From positions 1 to 32,151 of the forward strand of contig JAHQWA010000362.1 of NCBI GenBank assembly GCA_019634045.1: DNA of 32,151 bases, written 5' to 3'. Source of the stretch: Saprospiraceae bacterium (lineage in GTDB: Bacteria; Bacteroidota; Bacteroidia; Chitinophagales; Saprospiraceae). Of this stretch, positions 11,501 through 20,265 are shown piece by piece. The translations under genes were made by a program, and so were the position numbers. Position 1 is the first letter of the stretch, and each line of letters begins with the position of its first letter. The notes under the pieces were generated by a model. That model did no database searches. It saw only the letters and a program-made list of their open reading frames with translations, and was not told the DNA's origin.

Positions 11501-11628
11501 TAACGAGCAATCAGCCCAGTTTCTCCGATGCCGTCTAGGAATTGATCTCCCTCTTGTGAGAAGCTAGTACTTATTGTTAAGAAATAAAGGCAGCAACAAA
11601 GAAGGTTGGATATTTTAGAATGGATCAC
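8572..11628 (-). CDS. GH127-type beta-L-arabinofuranosidase (DUF1680 class) with N-terminal LamG/concanavalin-like domain
   Basis: 1018 aa with signal peptide; N-terminal 'LIARYILDDSAKDWSRNDFNG...YIQLPHKMLVSGEAISITGWVYM...WHHFAVVVDP' is LamG-like; 'GHATGHYLTALAQAYA', 'GGQNETCATYNMLKLTKNLFL' and 'GFTCCNGTALESSTKLQNSIYF' match the GH127 catalytic Glu/Cys cluster region. Confidence 0.9.
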   Translation of the reverse strand: MIHSKISNLLCCCLYFLTISTSFSQEGDQFLDGIGETGLIARYILDDSAKDWSRNDFNGQIVGVQQWLSDDTFGKVLYLSAATANYIQLPHKMLVSGEAISITGWVYMLTTQPNQTILDFGSEERSRFSIVAKSIDDHEESIAPLDTNSYASPIALSAEKWHHFAVVVDPANPSINTYVDGMLAEEKHIPNLDLGQLFAQEVSDATRLYIGRSLAAKPIFLTAHLHDFRFYSIPLRKEQITTMYRKAIQIEAAVVNERKQPNDDLPPFNENRPQLYNPYLIDVPNIELTTSLGHLPRLPRYIPAQYQAAVTTGKVRVQWPTPADNLQVLNPRQYTITGTVAGTAFKPKAFIRVLDKDHSHAANRNLAPFSLHQVQLDKDIHGQPTPFIKHRDLFLSTLAQTHPDAFLYMFRNAFGQEQPKRAVPLKGWDSQETKLRGHATGHYLTALAQAYASTGYSKTLQDNFYNKMEYMVDVLYQLSQLSGQPNQQEEAQGTYHADPVAIPPSAEKPDFDSDLSENGIRTDYWNWGKGYLSAYPPDQFIMLEQGAKYGRDSTKVWAPYYTLHKILTGLLDIYEITRNEKALEVAKGMGTWVHARLSQLPHETLIKMWNTYIAGEYGGMNEVMARLYRLTNEKHYFELAQLFDNIKVFYGDAKRSHGLAKNVDTFRGLHANQHIPQIVGALEMYRNSKRPSYYHIADNFWYKATQDYSYSIGGVAGARTPANAECFTIEPASLYEHGLSVGGQNETCATYNMLKLTKNLFLFDQRGELMDYYERALYNHILASVAADSPANTYHVPLRPGSKKHFGNAKMNGFTCCNGTALESSTKLQNSIYFRSQDNKQLYVNLFIPSTLDWTERKISIVQQTAFPKEDRSRILIKGKGKFEINLRIPHWATQGAFITINDKPQAINTTPGSYVKLRRKWKNGDTIEIHFPFQFHLAPLMDQQNIASLFYGPVLLAAEETEARKDWRVITLSAADISQSIKGDPKKLEFEIEGVPFKPFYESYGHHSVYLDVTLKQ

Positions 11629-11632
11629 GAGT

Positions 11633-11658
11633 TAATTATTGAAGCGTGTTAATAATTA
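11633..11658. repeat. Inverted repeat TAATTATT-(10 nt)-AATAATTA just upstream of the GH127 start
   Basis: 8-bp perfect arms read directly; lies 5 bp upstream of the GH127 start codon (minus strand). Confidence 0.45.
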
Positions 11659-11681
11659 GAAGAATGGTCGGGCTTATTTAC

Positions 11682-11695
11682 GGTAATGAATTACC
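11682..11695. promoter_or_regulatory. Palindrome-like GGTAAT-GA-ATTACC in GH127 upstream region
   Basis: 6-bp perfect arms, 2-nt spacer; half-site GGTAAT recurs at 11765-11783. Confidence 0.35.
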
Positions 11696-11764
11696 TTAGG
11701 AAGTTGAAAATAGAAGAAATCTTCAAAATTCCTCGTGACGCTGAGGACAAAAAATAAATACGCT

Positions 11765-11783
11765 ATTACCTCATGGAGGTAAT
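11765..11783. promoter_or_regulatory. Perfect inverted repeat ATTACCTC-ATG-GAGGTAAT in GH127 upstream region
   Basis: 8-bp perfect arms with 3-nt spacer; shares half-site ATTACC/GGTAAT with 11682-11695. Confidence 0.45.
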
Positions 11784-11864
11784 GAAAATGGATCCTTTGT
11801 TGATTAAGTAAGAGAGCAAATCTAACTTATCATTTTATTGTGGCCATCGATCCTTGAACCCCGA

Positions 11865-12875
11865 CTACCATTTCAGCGGGTATGGAGCTTCTGAATAACC
11901 AATGACCCACGGAAAATACAAAGGCGCTTTGACGCCATGGTACCAAATTCGGAGTTTACCGTCCTCGATCATGCCATCTGGAGCGGTGACTTCACTATCC
12001 CAAGCGAATTGTGGCGAGACGATGGCTTCCGGATACACTTGATAGGAATCGGTAAAATGTAGGGCTCGTGCTATCCCAATGGAGGAAGCTGTAGAAAAAG
12101 GGATATACCAATAGCCATCATCAGACCGAATCAGGCTCGCTTCGTTGATATCATTACTATAAGTTACTTCGGTAGGATCAATGAGCGTAGCAGGTAGCTT
12201 TGTCCAATGTAAACCATCAGTTGAGGTGGCGCCTAATATTCGGATACCCGCATTGGATCCCGTCCAGTTGTTGGTTACATTCCAGCCGGCATAGATCATA
12301 TAGTAGGTGCCACTTTCGTACACCACTCCCGGACTAGTCATGGCATGTCTGTCTCTTGTGTTTTCATTTGAGGTATCTCTTGCGAGAATGGGACCGTTGA
12401 TACTATTGGGATGTCTTAGAAAGTTGATCCCATCAGGGGATACGGCTAAGCCAATGGCATAATTCTCGACGTGTGGATTATCCGCTTCTCCTTCGCGATA
12501 GCCTGTGTAGTACATCAGGTATTGATCTCCGACTTTGATTACATCCACCGTTTCTAGGGTATTATCCCAGTTATCCGGCTGTCCGGTCAAGGCTGCATAG
12601 TCCGTTTGGGGATCCATCCCCGGGTTAATCCAGTTGGAACCATTATCTAGGGAATACACAACTCCAATTTTCTGATTCTCCGCCGAATAATACATGAATA
12701 AAGTATCTCCCGATCTGAGCATAGCGGGATCGGCAGCAATATTGAGCGGGCTTTCAAAGATCGGAGTAGACAGCCGATCAAATGTTAAATCTGTAGTGGT
12801 ATTGGATTCCTCTTTTTGACAAGTAAGTAGAGAGAATACGAGTAGAGATAATAAAAATGATACCTGCTTTTTCAT
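11865..12875 (-). CDS. Five-bladed beta-propeller glycoside hydrolase-like lipoprotein (GH43/GH32/GH130-like fold)
   Basis: 336 aa; lipobox LLTCQKEE; repeated propeller-like blades 'ADPAMLRSGDTLFMYYSAENQ', 'VDVIKVGDQYLMYYTGY', 'SPGVVYESGTYYMIYAGW', 'APDGMIEDGKLRIWYHG'. Exact family not assignable by eye. Confidence 0.7.
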   Translation of the reverse strand: MKKQVSFLLSLLVFSLLTCQKEESNTTTDLTFDRLSTPIFESPLNIAADPAMLRSGDTLFMYYSAENQKIGVVYSLDNGSNWINPGMDPQTDYAALTGQPDNWDNTLETVDVIKVGDQYLMYYTGYREGEADNPHVENYAIGLAVSPDGINFLRHPNSINGPILARDTSNENTRDRHAMTSPGVVYESGTYYMIYAGWNVTNNWTGSNAGIRILGATSTDGLHWTKLPATLIDPTEVTYSNDINEASLIRSDDGYWYIPFSTASSIGIARALHFTDSYQVYPEAIVSPQFAWDSEVTAPDGMIEDGKLRIWYHGVKAPLYFPWVIGYSEAPYPLKW

Positions 12876-13219
12876 TTTTGACCGATTAGAAGACTAAAAA
12901 AAATATTTTACTCCTAATAACTTCGAGACATAACTTTACCCTACCCGAATTACGAGAGATTTATAAAATTCATCGATTTAGATTAATGAATTAGAGATAC
13001 ACTACTATTTAATATTTTGTTAGTTTTATAGCTTCTACTACATTTTTTTGTGGTTCCGTCTGGCCGCCGGACATGCCGATCTGGCTAGCTAGACAGGCAG
13101 CGTATTAGGGAAAAGAATGGCGCCCAACGGAAGTAAGATTTTTAGCTAAAAGGGGGACTCCAAAACACAAAAATCATCAGAGAACCGTTTTGTGATGGTG
13201 TTGACCGGAGTGCGGCACT

Positions 13220-13268
13220 AGTGTAAGAACAAGACAAAACGAGATGCCCCCATCTTTAACAACAAGCA
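13220..13268 (+). repeat. Degenerate second copy of the GH106 5' leader/start region (paralogous to 515-563)
   Basis: AGTGTAAGAACAAGACAAAACGAGATGCCCCCATCTTTAACAACAAGC vs AGTGTAAGAACAAAGACAAAACGAAATGACCAAAACTTTAACAACAAGC at 515-563; about 43 of 49 columns match by hand alignment. Confidence 0.7.
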
Positions 13269-13380
13269 CAAGCTTGATGAGCTTGCCTTGCCGATGATCC
13301 AAGAGCAGCTCAAAAAATAAATAGACTGCGCTACTAGAATAAGAAAGCAGGTGTAAACATAAACGAAAAACCAATAAGTT

Positions 13381-14856
13381 ATGCTACGACAAGCATCTCC
13401 TTTGTCGTGCCTGGGCACGCCTTTACCCACTTTTCCGTCCCTCCTGGTCATAGGTTTCTCTTTCCTTTGTTGTTTGTCGATTCCCAAGTACTCGAATGCC
13501 CAACATCGCGTATTCGTCTTGACGGATATTGAAAATGAGCCGGACGATGCTATGTCCATGGTTCGTTTCTTGATCTATGCCAACCACTTCGATATAGAGG
13601 GGCTAGCCGCCACTACCTCTATCCATCAACAGAATCGGGTAGCTACCTACCGGATCCGAGAAATCGTGGAAGCTTTTGCCAAGGTCAGAAACCAACTGGC
13701 GCAGCACGAGCCCGGCTTCCCGACAGCAGAACAAGTCCTTTCCTGTATTACGGAAGGCTTGCCGGAATACGGCATGCAGGCGGTTGGTGAAGGCAAAGAT
13801 TCTCCCGCTTCTGATAAGCTCATTACGGCCGTAGATAAAGATGATCCGCGACCCCTCTGGGTTACGGTATGGGGTGGTCCCAACGTACTGGCCCAAGCTT
13901 TGTGGAAGGTGAGGAAAACTCGGAGCGCAGAACAACTGAAGCAATTCGTTGCTAAGCTCCGCGTGTATACCATTTCTGATCAAGATGACAGCGGTCCTTG
14001 GATCAGGAAGGAGTTTCCGGAGCTATTCTATATCGTAAGCCCCGGCTTCAATAAGGGAGGCGCTTATCATCATGCTACGTGGAGTGGGATTAGCGGAGAC
14101 TATTTCCACGCTCGATGTGATGGAGCCGATTTTAGTCTGGTTACCAATGAATGGCTTGATCGAAATATCCGTCGTAAAGGTCCCTTAGGCGCAGAGTACC
14201 CGCATTGGGAATACTTGATGGAAGGCGATTCCCCTTCCTTTATGTTTCTGATCGATAATGGATTAAACGAGCCCGATCATCCCGATTGGGGGGGCTGGGG
14301 AGGTCGCTATGAGCTGTACACGCCCAGAATGAGAAAATGGCATCTCTATCCCGAAAGTCGCCCTATTTGGGCCGATGCGGAGGATGAAGTACTCGGCATA
14401 GATGGAAAATGGCATCAGGGCAATCACGAAACCATCTGGCGGTGGCGAGAAGCCTACCAAAACGATTTTGCGGCTAGAATGGATTGGACAATCAAGAAGA
14501 TCGAAGAAGTGAATCATCCGCCACTGCCAAAGTTAGGGCATGAGGCCAGATTAACCGCCAAAAAGGGAGATCGCGTACAATTAAGTGCCAAGGGATCTTC
14601 AGATCCTGACGGGGATGCATTATCCTACCGTTGGTTCTATTACAATGAGGCAGGTAGCTTTCCCGCTTCCAGTGCCCGAAGCGGGGAGGCGGTGGCTATT
14701 CAAAACTTTGATCAATCCGAAGCTTCCTTTGTCGTTCCAGATGGGCGAGTGATGCCCCCTGGCATAGGCAGTATGCACATCATTTTGGCGGTCACAGATC
14801 ATGGCTCCCCGCGTCTCACTCGTTATCAACGGGTAATTATTGACATTAAACCCTAA
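13381..14856 (+). CDS. DUF1593 (nucleoside hydrolase-like) secreted protein
   Basis: 491 aa; '[38 protein letters not shown]' and '[18 protein letters not shown]' typical of DUF1593; C-terminal Ig-like segment '[23 protein letters not shown]'. Confidence 0.85.
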   Translation: MLRQASPLSCLGTPLPTFPSLLVIGFSFLCCLSIPKYSNAQHRVFVLTDIENEPDDAMSMVRFLIYANHFDIEGLAATTSIHQQNRVATYRIREIVEAFAKVRNQLAQHEPGFPTAEQVLSCITEGLPEYGMQAVGEGKDSPASDKLITAVDKDDPRPLWVTVWGGPNVLAQALWKVRKTRSAEQLKQFVAKLRVYTISDQDDSGPWIRKEFPELFYIVSPGFNKGGAYHHATWSGISGDYFHARCDGADFSLVTNEWLDRNIRRKGPLGAEYPHWEYLMEGDSPSFMFLIDNGLNEPDHPDWGGWGGRYELYTPRMRKWHLYPESRPIWADAEDEVLGIDGKWHQGNHETIWRWREAYQNDFAARMDWTIKKIEEVNHPPLPKLGHEARLTAKKGDRVQLSAKGSSDPDGDALSYRWFYYNEAGSFPASSARSGEAVAIQNFDQSEASFVVPDGRVMPPGIGSMHIILAVTDHGSPRLTRYQRVIIDIKP

Positions 14857-14861
14857 TCCCT

Positions 14862-16008
14862 ATGAAAATGCCCTTTGATCTAATTTCAAATAGGAATATT
14901 GGCATTCAAAAGATGATTTGCTATGCTGCCCTTCTACTTTTAGTAGCATGCCCGTTGCTATCAAACCTCAAGGCCCAAACTTCAGTGGTAGCTGTTAGCT
15001 GGGGAGACATTCTAAAGCAGGTCCCGGATTGGTATGGAAGCCCCGAAGCCCTGCGGATTGCAGACAATGTCCTGGTCTACCAACATCGTAATGGAGGATG
15101 GCCAAAGAATAAGGATATGGCTAACATCCTAAGTTTGACGGAAGTAAAGGAAATAAGGCAAGCTCAACAGGATCTGGAAAGCGAGTTCAGTCGAACTACG
15201 ATCGATAATGGCGCTACACATACGCAAATGCGGTTTCTTGCCCAAGTGTACAAAAGGCAGCCAAAGCGAAAATACAAAATAGCCTTTCAGGCAGGCCTCC
15301 AATATCTCCTGGCAGCCCAATACCCAAACGGAGGATGGCCACAGTTTTTTCCGCTGAGAGAAGGTTATTATTCGCAAATTACCTACAACGATGATGCGAT
15401 GGTAGGTGTACTCAAAATATTGCAGGAGATAGCTTTGGATTCGTCAGACTTCTTATCACTTAAGTTGAAGAAGTCCTTGAAAGAAAAGGTAGCAAAGGCC
15501 TTTGATAGGGGGGTGAGCTGTATCCTAAATACACAGGTTTACCTTCAGGGAAAACCTACGGTTTGGCACAAATGATCGTCACACAATGGCCCCTGCCAAG
15601 GCTAGGAGCTATGAGCTGCCATCCTTGAGTGGTTCGGAGTCAGTGGGCATAATATTACTGCTAATGAACCTCGAAAAACCATCGCCTAAGATCATCGCTG
15701 CTGTGAACGCTGCCGTTGCCTGGTTAGAAAACCATAAGATCGAAGATGTCCGAGTGGAGAAACAATTGAATGCTGAGGGCAAAACAGATAAGGTAGTGGT
15801 AAAATCACCAGGTGCCCCTCCACTTTGGGGACGCTTTTATGACCTAGAGACGCAAAAACCGTACTTCTGTAGCCGAGATGGCATTAAGCGAAGGACCTTG
15901 GCGGAAATCAGTTACGAACGGCGCAATGGTTACCGTTGGTATACTTCAGCGCCAATACAAGTACTGTCGAACTATCCTCAATGGAAAGAAGACCTCCAGG
16001 CGAATTGA
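14862..16008 (+). pseudogene. PL10-type pectate lyase disrupted by a frameshift near 15565-15585
   Basis: 14862-15575 carries 'VYQHRNGGWPKNKDMA', 'TIDNGATHTQMRFLAQVY', 'AAQYPNGGWPQFFPLREGYYSQITYNDDAMVGVL'. It ends GKPTVWHK* where the family continues as VW..Q.D; 15586-16008 resumes in another frame with 'MAPAKARSYELPSLSGSESVGI...FYDLETQKPYFCSRDGIKRRTLAEISYERRNGYRWY'. Confidence 0.88.
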
Positions 16009-16043
16009 ATGTCGTTTTCGCTCTGAGCTTTTAATCGATCAAC

Positions 16044-16634
16044 ATGAAGACAATAATTGAATCTGTATTAAGTGTCCCACAAGCAGAGCCAAGGAGAGGA
16101 ATAAGGGTTTACACCTTATGCACCTTTTGTATATTGTGACTATTGGGGGCATGCCAGTCGGTGGGGGATACTGCTGAAGTTGCCAAGGCTAGATCCAGGG
16201 TCTATCATAATCATACCGATGAGCGGGATACGGTTCCTGCTTATGCGGTGGTCGAATGGACTTTTACAGATCCGGCTTGGCAGGAGGATTCGGGGACAGA
16301 AAGCATCTGGATAGAAATTGATGGTCAACGAATCGATGGGTTCTACAAGGGGAGTGGCATTTACAACATTCGTTTTGTTCCTAAAAGAGCGGATCAGTGG
16401 GCGTATGAAGTGCATTGTACTACCCCGCATTTGGATGGTACCACTGGTGGCTTTGTCAGCACTGTTCCCTGGCCAGGACAGGAAAAAGCAGGTGACCTGG
16501 AAGTAAACAGATGGTGGAGTGATCGGACGGAAAGCGACACCTACCTAGATCAATATCAAGGGGCCAAGACTGTAGCTCAGTGGCGAAAAGCATATCTCTC
16601 CGACTGGGCAAACGGGCTGCAATGGTTAAAGTAA
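16044..16634 (+). pseudogene. DUF5060-containing lipoprotein with in-frame TGA (16137-16139) inside its signal peptide; possible chimera with a different C-terminal tail
   Basis: ATG at 16044 is in frame with 16143: ...LCTFCIL*LLGACQSVGD..., so the TGA lies just before lipobox LLGAC. 'YAVVEWTFTDPAW...IDGFYKGSGIYNIRFVPKRADQWAYEVHCTTPHLDGTTGGF' is DUF5060-like; tail 'VNRWWSDRTESDTYLDQYQGAKTVAQWRKAYLSDWANGLQWLK' is not. Confidence 0.65.
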
Positions 16635-16662
16635 GATCTTGATTTAGACTATTGAGATTTTA

Positions 16663-17244
16663 TTACCCCCCAATCTGCACCGAAGTCATGGCAATTGAAC
16701 CGGCCAAAAGTTTATCATTGAATACCTTGAGTGGTTCCTGTTGCTCCTTCAAAGCGAGGGTGTAGAGCAAAGGTATGTAGTGCTCCGGGGTTGGAATCGA
16801 CAGCTGAAAGGATTTTCCTTGGGACCTGAAATCAATCAAGGCCTGGTGATTACCATCGTTAAGATACCCTTTCATCCGTTCGTTGGCTTCAATGGCCCAG
16901 TCATACCCATAATTATCAGCATTCATTTTATCCCAGGCAATCATGCTAAGATTGTGCACCATATTTCCACTGCCTATAATCAGCACGCCTTTTGCTCGTA
17001 AAGCAGAAAGCTCTTGAGCAAATTTGTAATGATACTGTGGAGATTTTCCTCGATCCAAGCTCATCTGAATCACGGGAATATTCGCATTGGGATAGAGATG
17101 TTTGATAACGCTCCATGCACCATGATCTAATCCCCAATGATGATCCATCCCCACTTCCGTCTGGGTAATCAACTTCACCGTTTCTTACGCCAATTCCGGG
17201 CTCCCAGGCGCTGGGTATGGGACTTCAAACAGTTCCTTTGGAAA
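16663..17244 (-). pseudogene. Truncated DODA-type (LigB family, class III) extradiol dioxygenase, N-terminus missing and in-frame TAA (17185-17187)
   Basis: 'MKLITQTEVGMDHHWGLDHGAWSVIKHLYPNANIPVIQMSLD' and 'GVLIIGSGNMVHNL' are typical YgiD/DODA. Reading upstream in the same frame gives FPKELFEVPYPAPGSPELA*ETVKLITQTEVG, i.e. the conserved YPAPGSPELA segment followed by a stop. Confidence 0.88.
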
Positions 17245-17267
17245 TCAGGTGTCTTGCCAGATACCGA

Positions 17268-20159
17268 CTATTCTATCTTCATGGCTTTTGGTCCGATATA
17301 GGACTGTTGCAGCCCGCCCGTATCAATGATGATCTTTTGAATGATCATGCCCGGATCGACCGCATAGATTTTCAGGGTGTGCTTTCCTGGTTTATATAGT
17401 TTGAAAGTTGACCTATTGATGGCGCTATTTCGAATGACGTTGCTTGCCCATTCTCGTGAATATTCCTTTACATCGTTAGATTGAACATTAGCTTCCAGAT
17501 CATCTACCTGAACGCGATAAGCCGTACCATGCTTTCGGTCTTTGGCAAACAAAGGTAGCATGTAGGTATGGATGGTTATTTCTCCCGCCTTGGCGACGTG
17601 GAAGTCGTAGGCTACAAATGAGTCTTCACCGGCATCGTACTTAGCGGATCCCAGTTGCAAGGACGTATTGCTATACCCTAGACCGGGGATTGTTTGGAAC
17701 TTTATCGCGCCATTCTCTTTCTTCCTATGAAAGTCGGAAGGGACAATACTGATGACACCATTGTACTCGCGGTAGAGTTTGGCCCGATCTTTCTTCGGAG
17801 CCTTGGCCTTTACAATAATGCGCTTCGTAGTTTCCCGGTCGGAGAGTTCAATGCTACCTTCTGCCCTAGATTTCGAAGGAAACGTAGCCCAATCAATGGT
17901 CACCTGGATTCGCTCTTGAGTGGCGGTCTTGCCTTCTTGCTTATCTAGTTTTATCCAGCTATCGGAAGCTTTGGCCTTCCATTCGAGCGCTTGCTTACTT
18001 TTATTGTAGACCTCGAAGAAATGAGATTCATTAAAGTCACGGTTGAAAGCCGGGAGTTCCAATGCTTGCTTCACCTCGCCTGGTTGTCCCTCCACAAATA
18101 GCCCCATTTCAGCACTATTGGTCAATTCAATCTGTTCCGTAGGGGGTAAATGAGGAGAAGGTAAAAAGCCAGGAGCAGTCATCATACCTTGCCATTTACC
18201 ATTTAGTAAACTATTGTATCGAGCCGTAATTTCGGCCAGGCTGTCTTGATAAGATTCGACTTCCTCCACTAGTTTATTTGCACTTGCGCGGCCCTGTCTG
18301 GCATACCATCTATTCTTTTGGGCTACTAATAACTTGTGATTGTAAAGCGATGCTCCCTTCACTGGATAATACACCAATTCGAAGAAAGAGGCTTTGAGGG
18401 ATGATGGAAGTTCTGCCAAGATTTCTTCGGCCATACTTGCAATTTGACTATACTCTTGTAACCTCGTTTCGGCCTCCTTGTAATGAACAAAGGATAATTC
18501 TGTATCTTTTATCTTGGGATGACGAAAGATGCTATTCCACGCCCAGTCCCAGGTCATGTATTCCGGCTTTCGGGTAAATCCGTGATAGTAATAGCGATCG
18601 AAGATATAGGCCAGGTTTTCTTTGTATTGCTCCCCAAATATGGAGGCTAGTTCATTAATTTGATAGTGGTTAATATTCTCAAAGTTGAATGCTTCAAAAT
18701 CCCAAGCCATATCCAAAAACAGTTGCATTCCCATTTCGCCCGGCTTGATGTCTCCCACGTTAACCAACCAGTAGGTGTCAGCGCCGAGCGTATAGGCTTT
18801 TTTCATTTCGGCATACATTAAGGCCGGCGGGGTGGTATTGAGCCACAGATAATCATTGGGCCATCCTAGATAAGAAATGTGGTAGTATACACCCGTTCCC
18901 CCAGATCGTTGCTGTTCTATCTTATTGCTTAGTTTTTTAATGTAGCCATAATTGTCATCTGGCCAAACGATGGTAATATCTTCCGGCAATTTCATGCCTC
19001 CCTCGTAGATATCTAAGACCTCCTTATAAGGCACAAAGATCTGTGGGATATCAGTAGCAGGTTTTTGAATATGCTTTTCCAATAGGTTTCTCTCTTCGCC
19101 TATTACTTCTTCCAACACCCCAGCCTTGGTAAATCCTTCTGGTACATCTCGCATGCCGGTATCGTGGATGCCGCGCATTCCCACCGTGTACACGTTTTCA
19201 TATGCGGCGGCTTCCGCCACTCTTTTGTCGAGCACATCCAACACCCCATCTTTGTTCTCTACATAGTCCCAGTTACCATTAACTAACTGTTGCCACTCGG
19301 TGGTGTTGTTATACAACAATGGTTCCGCATGGCTGCTAGTCATCATGATGCCGAACTTATCGGCTACTACTTTATTTTCTGGGTACTTAAAGAAAGCGCC
19401 GGTACACTCGTGCATAGCAGCTGCTACCATATTCCCTTTCAGTCGCAATACCAATTCAAAGACTTTTTCATAGGTACGGGGGCCAATATCTTTGATGGAA
19501 GGGTCCATTTGCTTGGCTGCCCAGGGCTGTAGGCCCCAATCTTCATCATTCAGGAAGATCCCACGAAACTTGATGGAAGGGGGCTTTGAAACGTAAGCGA
19601 TTCTAGGAAGGTATAGCTCTTTCTTCTTCTCGACAGGTACATCAGCCCAATAATACCAGGGGGAAACACCGATGGATTCCGAAAGCGTAAAAACGCCATA
19701 GGCCGCACCTCTCCGGTCGCTTCCCGCTATGACTAAGGCCTGTTTTATTCCCTCAAAGGGATTATCCAAGGTTTGGACAGCAAATCGTTCCCATTCATCC
19801 TTAATGCTTGATATCTCCAACTTTCCTTCTGCAATCAATTGATCTATCCATCGGTTCTTGCCAATTGTCCCAATGATGATTACAGGACTATTTGACTTCT
19901 TACTAGCTGAATTCACTTTTGGACTTCTTCCGGTGACCCTGGCAATATCTGCGGCCAACAAATCAGCCACTTCATGTACGACCTGATAGTCTTCTCGATC
20001 AATAAGAATTTCCGTCGTTTGTTTGGTATCAACTAAAGTGAAATAACCCTTTTCCTCTGGGACTTGACTACTTATCTGTAATTGCACCTCACCCATTTTG
20101 GGTAACAATAGGAGGGTAAAAGCAAAGGTAAGGCTGATGGACCAATGGAAGCGTCTCAT
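17268..20159 (-). CDS. GH115-type alpha-glucuronidase, secreted
   Basis: 963 aa; 'ILIDREDYQVVHEVADLLAADIARVTGR', 'ALVIAGSDRRGAAYGVFTLSESIGVSPWYYWADVPVEKKKELYL', 'KFRGIFLNDEDWGLQPWAAK', 'MVAAAMHECTGAFFKYPENKVVADKFGIMMTSSHAEPLL', 'VYTVGMRGIHDTGM' match GH115. Confidence 0.93.
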   Translation of the reverse strand: MRRFHWSISLTFAFTLLLLPKMGEVQLQISSQVPEEKGYFTLVDTKQTTEILIDREDYQVVHEVADLLAADIARVTGRSPKVNSASKKSNSPVIIIGTIGKNRWIDQLIAEGKLEISSIKDEWERFAVQTLDNPFEGIKQALVIAGSDRRGAAYGVFTLSESIGVSPWYYWADVPVEKKKELYLPRIAYVSKPPSIKFRGIFLNDEDWGLQPWAAKQMDPSIKDIGPRTYEKVFELVLRLKGNMVAAAMHECTGAFFKYPENKVVADKFGIMMTSSHAEPLLYNNTTEWQQLVNGNWDYVENKDGVLDVLDKRVAEAAAYENVYTVGMRGIHDTGMRDVPEGFTKAGVLEEVIGEERNLLEKHIQKPATDIPQIFVPYKEVLDIYEGGMKLPEDITIVWPDDNYGYIKKLSNKIEQQRSGGTGVYYHISYLGWPNDYLWLNTTPPALMYAEMKKAYTLGADTYWLVNVGDIKPGEMGMQLFLDMAWDFEAFNFENINHYQINELASIFGEQYKENLAYIFDRYYYHGFTRKPEYMTWDWAWNSIFRHPKIKDTELSFVHYKEAETRLQEYSQIASMAEEILAELPSSLKASFFELVYYPVKGASLYNHKLLVAQKNRWYARQGRASANKLVEEVESYQDSLAEITARYNSLLNGKWQGMMTAPGFLPSPHLPPTEQIELTNSAEMGLFVEGQPGEVKQALELPAFNRDFNESHFFEVYNKSKQALEWKAKASDSWIKLDKQEGKTATQERIQVTIDWATFPSKSRAEGSIELSDRETTKRIIVKAKAPKKDRAKLYREYNGVISIVPSDFHRKKENGAIKFQTIPGLGYSNTSLQLGSAKYDAGEDSFVAYDFHVAKAGEITIHTYMLPLFAKDRKHGTAYRVQVDDLEANVQSNDVKEYSREWASNVIRNSAINRSTFKLYKPGKHTLKIYAVDPGMIIQKIIIDTGGLQQSYIGPKAMKIE

Positions 20160-20229
20160 ATTCTTGTTTTGTCAGTTTTTCTTTCGGTTTTCACCATTTA
20201 TCATTTCTCTAAGAAGAAAAAATATGGAT

Positions 20230-20249
20230 TTACGAAATCGATTGCGTAA
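20230..20249. promoter_or_regulatory. LacI-type operator-like palindrome TTACGAAATCGATTGCGTAA
   Basis: 20-bp near-perfect palindrome centred on CG in the intergenic region between GH115 (minus) and + strand genes; same core as sites near 24150, 24427 and 24628. Confidence 0.65.
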
Positions 20250-20257
20250 AATAATTC

Positions 20258-20265
20258 TATTTTTG
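20258..20265 (+). promoter_or_regulatory. Candidate Bacteroidota -7 promoter element TATTTTTG (TAnnTTTG)
   Basis: Matches TAnnTTTG on the + strand 8 bp downstream of the palindrome; short motif, so weak on its own. Confidence 0.35.

Noticed and set aside
13060-13110. GC-rich near-palindrome GTCTGGCCGCCGGAC
   Set aside because: Imperfect and not repeated elsewhere; insufficient to call a site or terminator.
13218-13983. Overlapping minus-strand ORFs (113, 126, 108 aa) over DUF1593
   Set aside because: No recognisable domain, no signal or start context, and opposite strand is a convincing DUF1593 gene.
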